This document shows positions 37,685-50,491 of a DNA stretch of 64,000 nt, one piece after another. The stretch covers positions 21,346,350-21,410,349 of the forward strand of contig CM040452.1 of assembly GCA_022749755.1 (NCBI GenBank), in the 5' to 3' direction. The notes below the pieces were generated by a model that saw only the letters and a list, made by a program, of their open reading frames with translations, was not told the DNA's origin and made no database searches. Each line of letters starts with the position of its first letter. Positions within the stretch are counted from its first letter, which is position 1. This DNA comes from Azadirachta indica (Eukaryota; Streptophyta; Magnoliopsida; Sapindales; Meliaceae). The position numbers and the translations under genes were made by a program.

Positions 37685-39547
37685 CTAAACTTCACTATCT
37701 TCAACTTCTGAACTTACAACAAAGCTGGGAAATGCCAAGGTTATATCCCTACAAAAGAAAACAGTGCATTGACATTCATTAAAAAATGATGATTACGGAA
37801 ATTTAAAACAAGTAAACAAAAGCACAAAATTTATTACTCACTTTAAATATGGAAGAGTCATGTTCTTAATCAGAGTTGGATTCTTGGACACAAATTCTTT
37901 CCACTCTTCTGGGTCAATTTTTCCATCACCATTTGTATCAGCATCATTGAAGGTCTGTAAAAAGGAAACAAGATTTAGAATTTGTGCAACAAATAAGCCT
38001 AGAAGAGTATAGAAGAGTTATCTTTACCTTATCAACAATAGTTTGGATCAGATCATCAGAAAGTACAAGATCCGATTCATGCAGAAGTGCCAATACCATC
38101 TCCTTCAACTGTGAATGTGGTATCAAATTACAAGCATAAGCTGCTGCATGTAGATTCACAGATACCATAAACTAAAGTAATAGAAACACTTACCTCCTCC
38201 CATTCAATAAAACCAGTTTGCCTTAAATCATACAGTTTGAAAGCAACTGCAATGGGATTTTACAAAAAGTTAGAAGATAGTAGATCCTCCCTCAAAAATA
38301 AGAATAGAGGATTGCTTATGAAGGAGAAGACAGATGTATTACTATAAACATAAGTATCTGTAAGAATCCTATCTAGAGAAATTTATCTTACATGCAATTT
38401 TGCCCTCAATGGGTGCATTTGGATGGAAGATACCCAATGATCGAACAAATTCCCCAAACTCAATAACCCCATTGCGCTTGACATCAAAAAGATCAAAAAT
38501 CTACAATAATGACAAAAAAGATTAAAGTAATTGGAAGACAGAAGCAATGCTAGCTAAGAATATGGTAGCATTTTTAGCGATAAAATTATAACATGATCTT
38601 CATATGCAAGTAGATCATAGAGCTAGAATCTTGTAGCCAATGAACAAATTCAGAATCTTAGCAATACTTTGGAAGTTATAATCTTAATCTATCAACCAAA
38701 TATGTGAACTTCACAAATAAAAATCAATACCCCCAATATTAGGAGCTAGAACTACGCACCCTGTCAGCGAAAAGATTCCTCTTATTTCTGTTCCTAAAGA
38801 GAGCAAGCTGGAATTCTTCCTGCTCAGAAAATAGTATATACCGTGAGTTCTCTTTAGAAATGAACTGTTAGAAATGCCATGATAACTAAATATCACATTA
38901 TATTATGTTAAAATCATGATCTATAACTAACTGATGATATGTTATAGAAAACATGCCTTGTGAATGAGCCCATCATCAATAATTGAACTGCTTAATTTCT
39001 TGAAAAGCTCATATAAGGCCTCTACTTCACTGATAGTAACTGCAAAAATGACAAACCGTAGTGTATTTTAACCGATCAGTTATAAGAAAATCATTAGCTG
39101 ATTCTAAACTGAAAGCAATCAAGAACTATGACTATCCATAGCAGCATGCTGGGAACTGAAACTGGAAAAACTAAAACTCTACCAGGTTTTCAATATTTTA
39201 TACATAATTATTCCAGGTTCTACCAGGTTTTGGCATCAAATGTTCAAGTACACTTTAAGAATGTGGCCTTTATGCACTATGTTATGCCGAATCTTGAACA
39301 TATACCATTATTCAGGTAAACCTATTCACTGTTCTACTTTATAGAGATTAATTTCAAAGTTCATGAGTTTTGACAATAAGCAAGAGCACTGGAGAAAAAG
39401 CAACTAAGCACAGGCCAAATAAGTTTGCAAAGTAGCTAGAATTGTACAGGAGCGAGATGATGACTGACAAGATGTTTCTGCAGCAAGAACAGTAGGCTCC
39501 TCATAGCCAGGTGTTCGTTTAGTTCTCTTTGTGAAGGTGCAACCCAT
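37685..39547 (-). CDS. CBL4: Calcineurin B-like calcium sensor, CBL4/SOS3-like
   Basis: Eight coding exons on the minus strand: 39547-39469, 39039-38957, 38819-38760, 38500-38392, 38246-38194, 38108-38028, 37954-37842 and 37748-37685. Phases close exactly and the protein is 213 residues. It begins MGCTFTKR: Gly2 and Cys3 are the N-myristoylation and S-acylation sites that send CBLs to membranes. Four EF-hands follow: the variant first hand ([15 protein letters not shown]), [25 protein letters not shown] and the canonical [15 protein letters not shown]. The C-terminal FPSF motif, phosphorylated by CIPK partners in the family, is present ([13 protein letters not shown]). SOS3/CBL4 binds CIPK24/SOS2 to activate Na+/H+ exchange under salt stress. 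The intron after exon 2 has a GC donor. Assignment to CBL4 rather than CBL5/8 rests on the LGIFHPNAP and LRQTGFIE stretches. Confidence 0.94.
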
Positions 39548-39610
39548 GAGAAGAGGTAGCACAACTCACTAACAAAACATTGACAATCAGTCGTACTTGA
39601 AACAATCCAC

Positions 39611-41079
39611 CTGCTAATATCCAAGATAAACGTATATGCTGTCAGTAAGAATTTGCTTCTTGGACCTCAAAATATCACAAAATCATTTTGTCTACGCCAG
39701 GATCAAGTGTTTCATGCTTGTATGATCAGACAAAGCAGTAGATAAGAAATTCACTGCCTTGATATCCAATCAAACTTTCTAAAGGTAAAAGATCGTGACT
39801 TCAAGCCTGTAGACACTTTAGTAGATGACTTCTATTAAGAAAGAAAATGACACAAATTGCAATGGACCATGATATGCAGGATAACACAACTTGCAATTAA
39901 TCATTTATGGTTTTAGTCCTCCATAAGGCCACACAAGCAGTATGACCGAGCAACCAACATATAATTTAGCAGTTTGAAAATTATGCTTTGTATTCAAAAC
40001 ATAAATACAAAGATGTGGTGGAAATTTTAGAAACTTCCAACATCACAAGAATTTTAAAAATAATTTAACCCCAAATACCAACAAATCATATGCAAGCAGA
40101 TCTGACCTTTGCTCATTAATCCAAAAAAATATGGGATACTCAACAACTTAAAGCTGTCAGTGAAGCATTTACCAGCTACACATCTACTTAAATTAAATAA
40201 AAAATTAGCCCCAACTTTCATAATAAAAAATTAGACCAAACTGGAGTCCATCCTGTAAATTAAACTTCTAAATTTTAAACTTGTTTTCTTAAGCCAGAAA
40301 AAGTTTCAAGCTCACAAACCAAAATCTAGTGACAGAACTTCAAATTTTCTAAAGTTAGGGAATGGCGACGTCTTCTCCTGGAGGAACAAACACATAGGAG
40401 CCAAAATATGATCCTTTAGAGGTCCATTTAGTAACTGGGATGATTTAAAAAAGAAGAGAAACTAAGGCACTAACATCATCAAACTTTTGCCTTTAAAAAT
40501 ATTATATTTTTTTTGGTGGACCACAGACCTATGCCAAACATATGGCTCAGTCAACAAAATCCAACGAGCATATTCAGGTAGCCGAAAGCTCATTTTTCTT
40601 TTATTACTCCTTTCCCTCGGTTTCTCAGCAACGTAATTAGGAAAAAAAAGAAATTAAAAATGAAAGATTTGTGATTTCTGAAATAAAAAAAAATAAATAA
40701 CAAGAAAACAAAACCCATTTCCGCAGTCTAGATTCCAAGAGAATGTAAGAAAGAGGAAGAGATTACAGATTATAACCCATTAACTCATAGAGATTTTGTG
40801 ATCATTTCACCAAACAAAGAAGTAATAACTACGAAAAGAACCAAACAATTGGCTTAACGACTTCAAGTTTGAGTCACTAAGATCCAAAAAGTTCCACTTT
40901 CTTTCCAAACTTTCTCAGCAACCAAACAGACAATTTCATTAACGACATAAATGCCCCAAAAGCGAAGAGAGAAAATGCAAGAAAAAACAAAGGCAAACAA
41001 CACGAACAATGAAACCGAAATACGAAAATGTCTACCAAGACTCGTGCTGTGGGCACAACAGAACAAAGAACTCACTCAC
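39611..41079 (-). other. Probable 1.47 kb 5' UTR intron of CBL4
   Basis: Strong donor TTTCAG|GTGAGT at 41080/41079 and acceptor ATATTAGCAG ending at 39611, about 60 bp before the ATG. Flanking sequence 41080-41300 would be the first non-coding exon and promoter. Inferred from signals. Confidence 0.5.
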
Positions 41080-41299
41080 CTGAAACCTTGTCTAATTCTT
41101 GCAACAGAGACGGCTGAAATAATTTTTCCCTGATACGTGCTTTAGACCTTTATCACTTTGAGCTGATTTACAATAAGAAATAACTTCAGCTTTTCTTCCA
41201 CCAACTTTAGCTTTTCTATTTTCTACCAGCAGCTTCTTTCTACAGAATGAATAAATTTGTTACAGCTGCTTCTTGTAATCTCCTTTCGTTTCAGGACCC

Positions 41300-44200
41300 T
41301 TTTAGATTTCAACGTTAAAATTTTTGGTTCGCCAGTTTAATCTTTCCTGCCCTCCACAACTATTTATAATTGCTTGAACGGGGCTTTTGTCGCTTTGAGT
41401 TGTTGATGGGATAATAACATATAGGCCCCTTCATTTTTATGATTTTTTGTCTCAACAAAACTCGAACCCTTAATATCGAAAAGCATGAGCATGAGTGTAT
41501 GACTAAACTGATGGGGCGATGCCCTTTCTTTTTTTTTTTTTTTTTTTCAACTGTTATCACAATAACTGAAACAACAGTTAATTTTGATGATTAAAATATT
41601 ATATTTAAGGGTATTTTGGTTATTTAAATAAGAATTAGGGTTTATTTTAGTGTTAGCGAACAATATTTTGCAAGAATATAAATATTAAGGAATTTAGGTG
41701 TTAGTAAGTAACCCGTTCCAATTGTTAACCTTTCTTTCAACTCTTTTTTTTTTTTAAATACTTATTTCTAACTTTTTGGTCTATCTTGTGCAGCTGTCCT
41801 CAGCGTAATTACAATCCGCATTCCACATACCTGTCCAGCTAATCCCTCCACCTTTTATGATTTAGTCTGAGACTTTGTATAATTCAATTTCAACTCGTAT
41901 TCATTGTTTGGCTTTTTTTTTTTTAATTAATCTTTTCGAGTTAATAAAAATTGACTTCTTTTACATATTTTATTTAAAAGACGAAAGATTTTCGATGAAT
42001 TTTGAGGTTTTGGATGACTTTTAACTAAAGGTTTATAATGACGATTGGAAAAATAAAGAAAATTTTCTACTACATCGCTATAATGAACTTTAAAGAAAAG
42101 GTTTCTAATGATTAATAGTTAAGATTTTAAATGTTTAACCAATTTTTAAGTCATTAAATCCAACTACATTTTAATTAAAAAGGTAAATTTCATCTTAGTC
42201 CAATGAATTTGACAATGATACCTTTAACGTCCCTCAATTTAAATTAGCTACAAAACCATCAGAACAATTAAATATCTATTTTGCCCTGTGGCCTATACTT
42301 ACACCACACTCATTTATAAATGGTATATTTGTCCTAATAATCCCTTGATTTTGAAATTAATAAAACAACAAACAAAAAGAAAAACTAATAAGATTGAATT
42401 GAGTTTCATAATACCACGAAACCACCATTACATTATACAATTTTTTATATAAACTCATTTGTACAAACAAAAAACACAAGATGAAATATATAATAATATA
42501 TAATAACAATGTTTTATAATTTTTTGTACATAAAATTTGTGGAAAATTTTGCACTAAAAAGTATTATACCAGCTGATTATTTAAAAAAAATATTAACTAT
42601 TTAATTATTTTCTAATTGATTTGTTTTAAAAAGATGAAATTAATAGAAAATTGAAGTTTTACCAACTACGAAGATAACTAATTTTGCTTATGATGGGGGT
42701 AAGAGCTTAATGGATATGTGCTGACTCTTAGATTAGTCATAGTTACGGCCAAATTTAATTATTTTAATGTAAACTTATCAAACAGCAGGATTATATAATC
42801 CGTGGTCCATAAGTAATCTCAGCTATCAATACCAATTTAAATTGTTAACAAAAGGGAAATTTAAAACCAAAAAAATCAAATATATAAAAACAAATCATAT
42901 TTAGTTCAGAAAATTGTATTTTAAGCGTAAATATTGTTCACAATTTGACGATAAATTGTAGCAATTTAACTTTAAATTGTTAAAATTAATTGCAAATTTG
43001 CACATGAACATTCACATTTTAAGGCACTGACTAGTTATAAGTTATATCGATCCAATTAGTAACTACTACCGACGTATCAACTTTTATAAGTATTATATGA
43101 TTGATTTTTCTTTCGTTTCATCAAATAATTTAAAAAAAAAAAATGGTAAAAAGGTAAATACGCTTTCTGTTACCGAATTTGCGCACGTGTATTTTTCTAA
43201 AATCTACATCGACTTATGTGGATAAGCCTTTTAAGTTGGGTTTGTTAGATCTTTTTAATGTCTTGCTCTTTCTTTTTTAATAAATTTTTAATGTTTTCCA
43301 TTTTTAAGCCAAACCAAAGTTATACCGTAGTCAACGCAATTTATATTTTATATCAATATAAAGTTATTTATTTATTGAAATATAAAAAGAGATGAAATTA
43401 ATCAAGCTTACAGGCCAAGTAGTGCTAAATAGAAAAAGGAAATTTCTTTTGTTGATCACCGAGAGATCATATCAAATCTCAGTGATAGCACATGTCAATT
43501 TATTTTCCACCGCTAGAAATATTATGTATAATTGTAACAAAAATTACATTGATTTTGGTTTATTCTTGCTTTTTAATTTCATATTTTAAACGTAAAATTA
43601 GTAATTTAATTTTTAATATTTCATAAATTAATATATTGTGTTAATAAATTAATTAAAAAATTATTATCATATTAACATTCTAGAAATGTATATAATTCTA
43701 ATAATATAAAATTTTAATTTTAATAATTATAACAATCTATAAAAGTGTAAAATTTAATAAAAATAAAATATTTATAAAAAACCCTTCAATCAAAATAAGA
43801 TATCAAGAGTAATGTTTAACACAAGTATTGATACAATAAATAAAATTTTTTATAATAATTTAAAATAATAAATCTAAGTGCAAAAAATTTAACACATAAA
43901 ACCGCCCACACCAATTAAATAATAATTTACATCAACAATTATTATAACAAAACACTAAATTTCATCTCTTCACATAAAATAAAAAATTAAAAAACTTATA
44001 TTTAACCAGTCATGAACTTTTGTTAAAAATAAATTATGAATAGATAATATCTAATCATCCTAATATCTTCATCTTTCAAATAATTGAAACTTAATTTTTA
44101 TGTGTTAAAAAATTTTATATAAATTTTTTTTATCAATAAATACAGTCATGACTTTATTGATCAAGATTTTCAATTTTTGATAAATTTACAGTATAATGTT

Positions 44201-46280
44201 GATAGACTGAATATTTAAAAAAAAAAAAAATTCAGCCTGGACTTCAATACATTATACATCCTTATTATATCCGAATAATATCTTTAATATTAGGATATAA
44301 TATGAATGGATATCAATAGAGCGGACCGTTGCCATCCCTACCCGTCAACGTGTTAATATACTCAGCCGTCTACCGCACTGTGAACTACTGTCGCGACCAT
44401 ACGTAGGCGTAGCATCGATCGTTCTCACTCTCGGCATCCACGTGAATAACTATATACAAATCTTATGAATATAAATATAAATATAATCTAATATAGACCT
44501 GCGTGCCCACCTACGTCTAATCTCATGTGCAATTAATATTGTATTGGACCCAAATAAAATCAATTAATTGGGTACAATTAATTTTGAAAAAGTAATGGGT
44601 ACGATTAATTGATGAGACTGCGTGAATTCATTTCTTTATTTTGGTGGGATCGATCTTTGTCCATGTGATTTGAGAGCCCTACCATTTGCTTTATATCTAT
44701 ATATATATATATATTTCATGATTTTTGTTTTTGTACTTTATTAATCTGTCATGGATGATGTTTTTCGCTCATTTATCTTAACTTTAATATTAATATTAGA
44801 CCTCTAAAACTTCTTTCACAACATATTCGAATCTCAATTATTTAACATCAAATCTAATTTTTATAACATCCAAACACTTGCCGAGGGTTTCTTTCATTGC
44901 ACATTTTAAATGTCAAGATAGAGCTAGAGATATTTTCGTGAGATGTTTCTGCTCCGACACATCAATTATTTGACCTCAAATCATAATTTCATAATAAATG
45001 ACAAGTTGTATTAGAAAAAGGATAATAAATGTATTATTGTTTGATGGACAAATTAAGGATAAACTCATAGTAAAATTCCGGGTAAATTAATTTCAATTCC
45101 GGGGAGATACAACTCTCATCGGTTATATGTGCGAGCAGCCAATTTTAATATTAAAAACCAAAACCAAAATTTCGAAATTTGAAAATCATAATAAAAGAAT
45201 TTTAAAAATTTAAAAATTTTAGTTTTTCTCTTTAAAAAAAAAAAAAAAAAAAATTGAATTGATAAACAAGATAAGCACGAGTCATAACGTAGGCTTACAT
45301 CTTCCCACGTGAATACGTGGAAAAAAGAATACCGGGAACGCTAGATTTGCCGACAAGTCAACACATTTAGAGGCAGGTTTCTGACACGTGGCTGTCTTTC
45401 TTATTAACATCTACGTCACTGCACGAGTGTTCCAGAAAATCCAAGATCTACTTTTTGCTTAAAAAAAAAAAATTAAGTAAATCTCGAGATCCGCTAACCT
45501 GCTAAAAATTACTGCATATAAGAGGCCAGAGAAAACACTTCATCCCTGCCGTTGGGATTCCTCTCTTTGTTGTTGTTATGATCATTCAACTTGAGTTTCA
45601 TGCGTAGTAACATTTGAATAATTACATATTTCAAGTTCTGTGAAGCGCAATGAATTTTCAATTTAGTCCCTATATCTTGATAAAATATCATTTAATCGAG
45701 TAATCTGCAAAAAATTTTCCTTCATTCAAATAATCTGACACAGAAACTTTTTATGATTCATATAAACAAATTATTCAACCAAAGTCATCTTTTTTTTTTT
45801 ATTAAGAAAAAAATTAGAAAATAAACTAAAATTTTCTTTTATAAACTCACAACTTAAAAAAAAAAAAAAGTTAAATAATTTTCTATAATTTTTTGTCAAA
45901 ATTTATCTAATTCGAAATTGTGATACGTAGCAACGTCTCGTTAATAAAGGTGATTACTACATAACACTAAATTATATTAAGATTTTATTTGTCTTTTGAA
46001 AAGTTTATAAGATTTTTTTTTCCTTTTGAAAAGTTCATTGGATTTTTATTGGTGGTTAGCGTAGCTAAGCTTTTCACTGTTGAGATTGAGTTGTAAAGCG
46101 AAAATCCAGCTAATGTCAACTTTTTTGACTTGTAGATGAAAGTTACCTAAGCGATGTGGATTGGTTGATTCGTACATTAATTTAAAATATTAATTTAATT
46201 TAATTGGTTTTTGAATGTACGCTTTAAAACAACGAAGAATTAAATATTCAAATGTCGGAAAAAAGTTAGGCCAAAGTTGA
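41300..46280. other. Gene-poor AT-rich tract upstream of CBL4
   Basis: No gene recognised. The left end is the CBL4 promoter. The section 42180-42360 reads like transposon-derived non-coding sequence (ATTTCATCTTAGTCC, AACGTCCCTCAATTTAAATT). GC-richer islands at 44320-44470 and 45300-45550 are treated separately. Confidence 0.55.
45305..45524 (+). promoter_or_regulatory. Promoter-like G-box cluster with TATA box and no evident gene
   Basis: CCACGTG at 45305-45311, TACGTGG at 45314-45320, ACACGTGGC at 45384-45392 and CTACGTCAC at 45411-45419 (ABRE/G-box and bZIP motifs). A TATAAGAG follows at about 45517-45524. Spacing is like a seed- or ABA-responsive promoter reading rightwards. Only a 9-codon ATG frame (about 45577) follows, so the transcript, if any, is non-coding or spliced. 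Confidence 0.4.
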
Positions 46281-46289
46281 AATAAATTA

Positions 46290-48038
46290 GAGAAAATTAT
46301 ATATTTTCTTAATATTTAGATTAATAGGTAAATATTTTTTTAATATTTAAAAAAATATATTTTTCTTAATATTTAAATAAATAAAGAGATATCTTAATTT
46401 TTATTTTTATTTGTTAATAAGTTAATTTATTATTATTTGTATCTTTAATCTTTTATATAATAACAATATAATATATATTTTATTTATTTATAATATTTAA
46501 GTTTTATTTTAATATTTTTTATTAAATAATTTTTTTAATATATTAATTTATTTCTATATTTAATATTTTTTCACAATATACTAAAGATTAAATATATTTT
46601 TTATTTTTTATTTTTCAATAAAAATTTTAGAAAAGAAAATATTATTAAAAAAATTTAAACAATGAGTTAAATTAAATTTATGTTAAAATATTTATAACCT
46701 TTTTTTGTAATAAATTTGATATTTAATTGTTAAAAAAAATTTTAAAACATATTTTAACGTTTTATTCTTATAATAATATTTTTATTTAAAAGATTATATT
46801 AAATTTATTATATTTTCTTGAGAAAAATTATGAAAATATAAATAAAAAAGTAAAAAAAAATTAATATCATTTGTTAATATAATTAATAATTAGATTTATT
46901 TTATATTTTTTATTAACCAATATAATTTAATTTTAATTAATAAATAAAAAAAGTAAATTTTTGATTAGTTTTATTTGTAATATATATAATATGTATTTAT
47001 TGTTTATATTTTTATTTATACTTTTATATTTTTTAAAAAAATATAATAAATTTAACATAATTTTTTAAATAAATATATTATATGTAAAAATAAAATGTTA
47101 AAAAATATTTTAATTAAATTTTTTAATAATTAAATATTTATTATTATAAAAGTAAAAGTAAATGATTAAAAATATTTTAACATGTGAGTGTGACTTATCT
47201 CATTATTTGAATTTTTTTAATAATTATATTTTTTAAAATTTTTTATTAAAATAACAAATTAAAAATTTTATTTATTCTTGAATATATTGTGAAAAAATAT
47301 TAAAAATATATGAAAATATAAACAATAAATACATATTATATATATTACAAATAAAATAATAAATTTTTTTTTCTTTTTCTATTTTTTAATTAAAATTAAA
47401 TTATATTGGTTAATAAAAATATATAATATATATCTAATTACTAATTCTATTAACAAATAATACTAAATTTTTTCTTTTTTTTTAAATTTTTATTTATATT
47501 TTCATAATTTTTCTCAAGAAAATATAATAAATTTAATATAATCTTTTAACTAATATTATTAATATAAGAATAAAATTTTAAAATATGTTTCAAAATTTTT
47601 TTAACAATTAAATATCAAATTTATTGTAGAAAAAATAATATAAGTATTTTAACATGAGTTTAATTTAACTTATTGTTTAAATTTTTTTAATAATATTTTA
47701 TTTTTCAAAATTTTTTATTGAAATAAAAAATAAAAATATATTTAATTTTAAGTATATTATGAAAAAAATATTAAATATGAACTAAATTATTATATTTAAA
47801 AAAATTATATTATAAAAAATATTAAAAAATAAAGAATAAAGTGTTATAATTAAATAAAATATATACTATGTTATTATTAGGTAAAAGATTAGGAACATAA
47901 ACAATAATAAATTAACTAGTCAATTAACAGAAATAAAAGTCAATGATATCTGTTTATTTATCCAAATGTCTAGGTCTGTCTTTTCTAAAAAATATTTGTC
48001 TATTAGATAAAATATTAATATAAATATGTCATTTTCTC
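46290..48038. mobile_element. Foldback (long inverted-repeat) element, Mutator-like ends
   Basis: The left arm (about 46290-47030) and right arm (about 47290-48038) are inverted copies over about 740 bp, with many mismatches. For example, GATATCTTAATTTTTATTTT in the left arm corresponds inversely to sequence ending in GATATC near 47950. The tips are GAGAAAATTATAT at the left and the inverse of GAGAAAATGACAT at the right. The flanking 9-mers AATAAATTA (46281-46289) and ATTAAATTA (48039-48047) match at 8 of 9, like a Mutator-type target-site duplication. No coding capacity. The about 260-bp loop is itself a third copy of part of the arm. The AT bias means part of the similarity could be compositional, but the matches run for hundreds of bases. 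Confidence 0.65.
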
Positions 48039-50162
48039 ATTAAATTAAGCTTAATTTGTATTTTACGCCACGTACATACATGACAATTGGAGAAAACACA
48101 ATACAGTTTGTGGACATGGCCTGATAATTTGGAAATTCATGTTTCTTTTAATTTTAATTAATTAATTAAAGTTTGTACAACACAAATGCTTATAAAAAGA
48201 TTCCTAAATTTCAATACTTTACATGTATTATTATTCTATTAGAGATCGGAATCAGAGTTTAAAATTATTAGCCTTAAGAATGACAGCAAATTATCAATAT
48301 TTTTATGATTAATTAATACAATTTTCACTCTAATCTAACAACTGTCTGCTCCCGACCAACTTAATTAAAAATTGTAAAAGAAAATAATAAATAATATAAA
48401 TACATTGAATTCAAAACTATTGAATTAATTAAGAGTTAGGAGTTAGTAATATGATAAATGAGATCAGATGACATGTTAAATATTACACTATTTATTTTAA
48501 AAAAATATATTTCATTATTAATGACAGTTAATATTCATAATGTTAAGTGAAATTGTCTTAATAATATTATTTTATAATATTGACACATATTTAATTTTTA
48601 TTTTTTGTATCGCAACCATTATCATAATTGATTAATCTTAAAATAATTGAGTATATCAAATTGCCGATGGCTTTTGGCCTGCTTCTACGGTCATCTTTCT
48701 TTGTTCAGTCAGTTGGCACGTGCCACACGTTAATTAAAACGATAATAAAATTAATTAAACTAATCCCACATCTTGCCATTTGTCAACCACATATTTTCTA
48801 TTTGCATGTATTTTTAATTAATTAATTTTGTCTCTTCTACGTATAAGAAAATAAAATTCTACACATACTTACGTCAACGATTGAGTGCACGTTTATTGCA
48901 AAAGCAGAACTCTTGTTAAAAATTTGACAAGTATTTATGGATAATAAAATTGAGGAGAAAAACATTTTAAAGTGATTTTTAAATCAACAGGTAAATATTT
49001 ATTTTCTAAAATTGGGAGTCAAATTATAAAAAGAATATATATATTATAATTTAATAATTTTTAAAAAATTTGTATACATATATTCAAAATATCCTAACAA
49101 GGAGAAATTGTATGGTATGCAAATAATTATACATATGAATATCGTTCAATTTAATTTACCTAACAAATTTGAAAATTTTGCTTTCCAGTATAACTTTTTC
49201 AAATGATTAACAATTAACCTTTTTTTTTTCTATAATAAGTTTAAATTTAATTAAATTCTATTACTTAACTTCATAATTGTCACATCTCTTATTGTTGAAA
49301 TTTTCCTACTTCATACATAAAACTTATAAATGTAAGATATGACATACCAATAAAAAGTATTTCATCAGATTAAGTTATAAAGTGATTAGATAACTTAAAA
49401 AATTACCTGGTCAAGCAATGTGGAATGATTGATTGATAATCACATAATTAATTAATTAATTAATTAATTTTTCAACCATATATAATATAATAATAATAAA
49501 ACCAAAACCTAAAGTAGGAAAGATTCGGACATAGCAAATCAAATCCCATGCCAATTAGCGCAAAACAATTTACATTCGTTGGATATTTTGAATATATATA
49601 TGTATATACAAAAATTGAAAAAAAATTAATTAATAAGTAAAAGCTTATACTATGCAGATGTATATTAAAGATGTCAAACTTTCAATAATATAAGCCATTA
49701 AAATAATTAGGTGTGTAGTTAGCTTATTTTTCATCTTTCGTAATCGTTGATGATAAATTATTTGTTTCTTAATATAACTATGAAAGAAAAAATAAAAGTT
49801 TGTTCAATAAATAAAAAATAATATTACGTTAAAGAATAAAGTAAAAAATTAGATTGGATCATGACTATTATTTTTTTTTTGTATTGATTTTTTACTAATG
49901 TAAACTTATTATTTTCTTCCAATTTTATTACTTTTATTTGTTTACATTAATTGTAGTCATTAATTTCCAAATAATTAGGTATATCGAAATATTATTATAA
50001 AATTATGCATGTGTTTTATTTTCATGTTTCGTAACTGTTGATAAATTATTTGTATTTTATTATAATTAAAAAAAAATTATATCATAAGATAAAAGACTCT
50101 ATTAAGTTCTGAATATTATTTTTATTTTTAAATTAACTTTTTACGAATACAATTTCATTATT

Positions 50163-50491
50163 TTACTAATTAAGTGATGTATACTGATTGATTGATGTAA
50201 TCAATCACATGATTAATTAATTAACTTGTCAAAACAAAAAAAATGAACCAAAGTTCAAAGTAGGAAAGGTTTTTTTTTTTATTTTTAAAAAAAAAGTAAG
50301 GCCAACTTGAAATCAAACTTTATGTCACGTAGAAATCATGAAAATAGATCAACATATATTTGCATTCATTGAACACATGTGCAGTCTTATTATAATTTAT
50401 TAACTATTTTATAAGAAGTTCGTACAATGCTTGGCAGTTAATTATGTGATTGATTACATCAATCAATCAGTATACATCACTTTATTAGTAA
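50163..50491. repeat. Hairpin repeat with about 48-bp near-perfect arms (MITE-like)
   Basis: Left arm 50163-50225 and right arm 50437-50491 are inverted copies with only about two differences over 48 bp, spaced about 210 bp apart. Each arm contains the internal palindrome TGATTGAT-GTA-ATCAATCA. A degenerate same-orientation copy of the left arm lies at about 49415-49470. No coding sequence between the arms. Confidence 0.7.
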
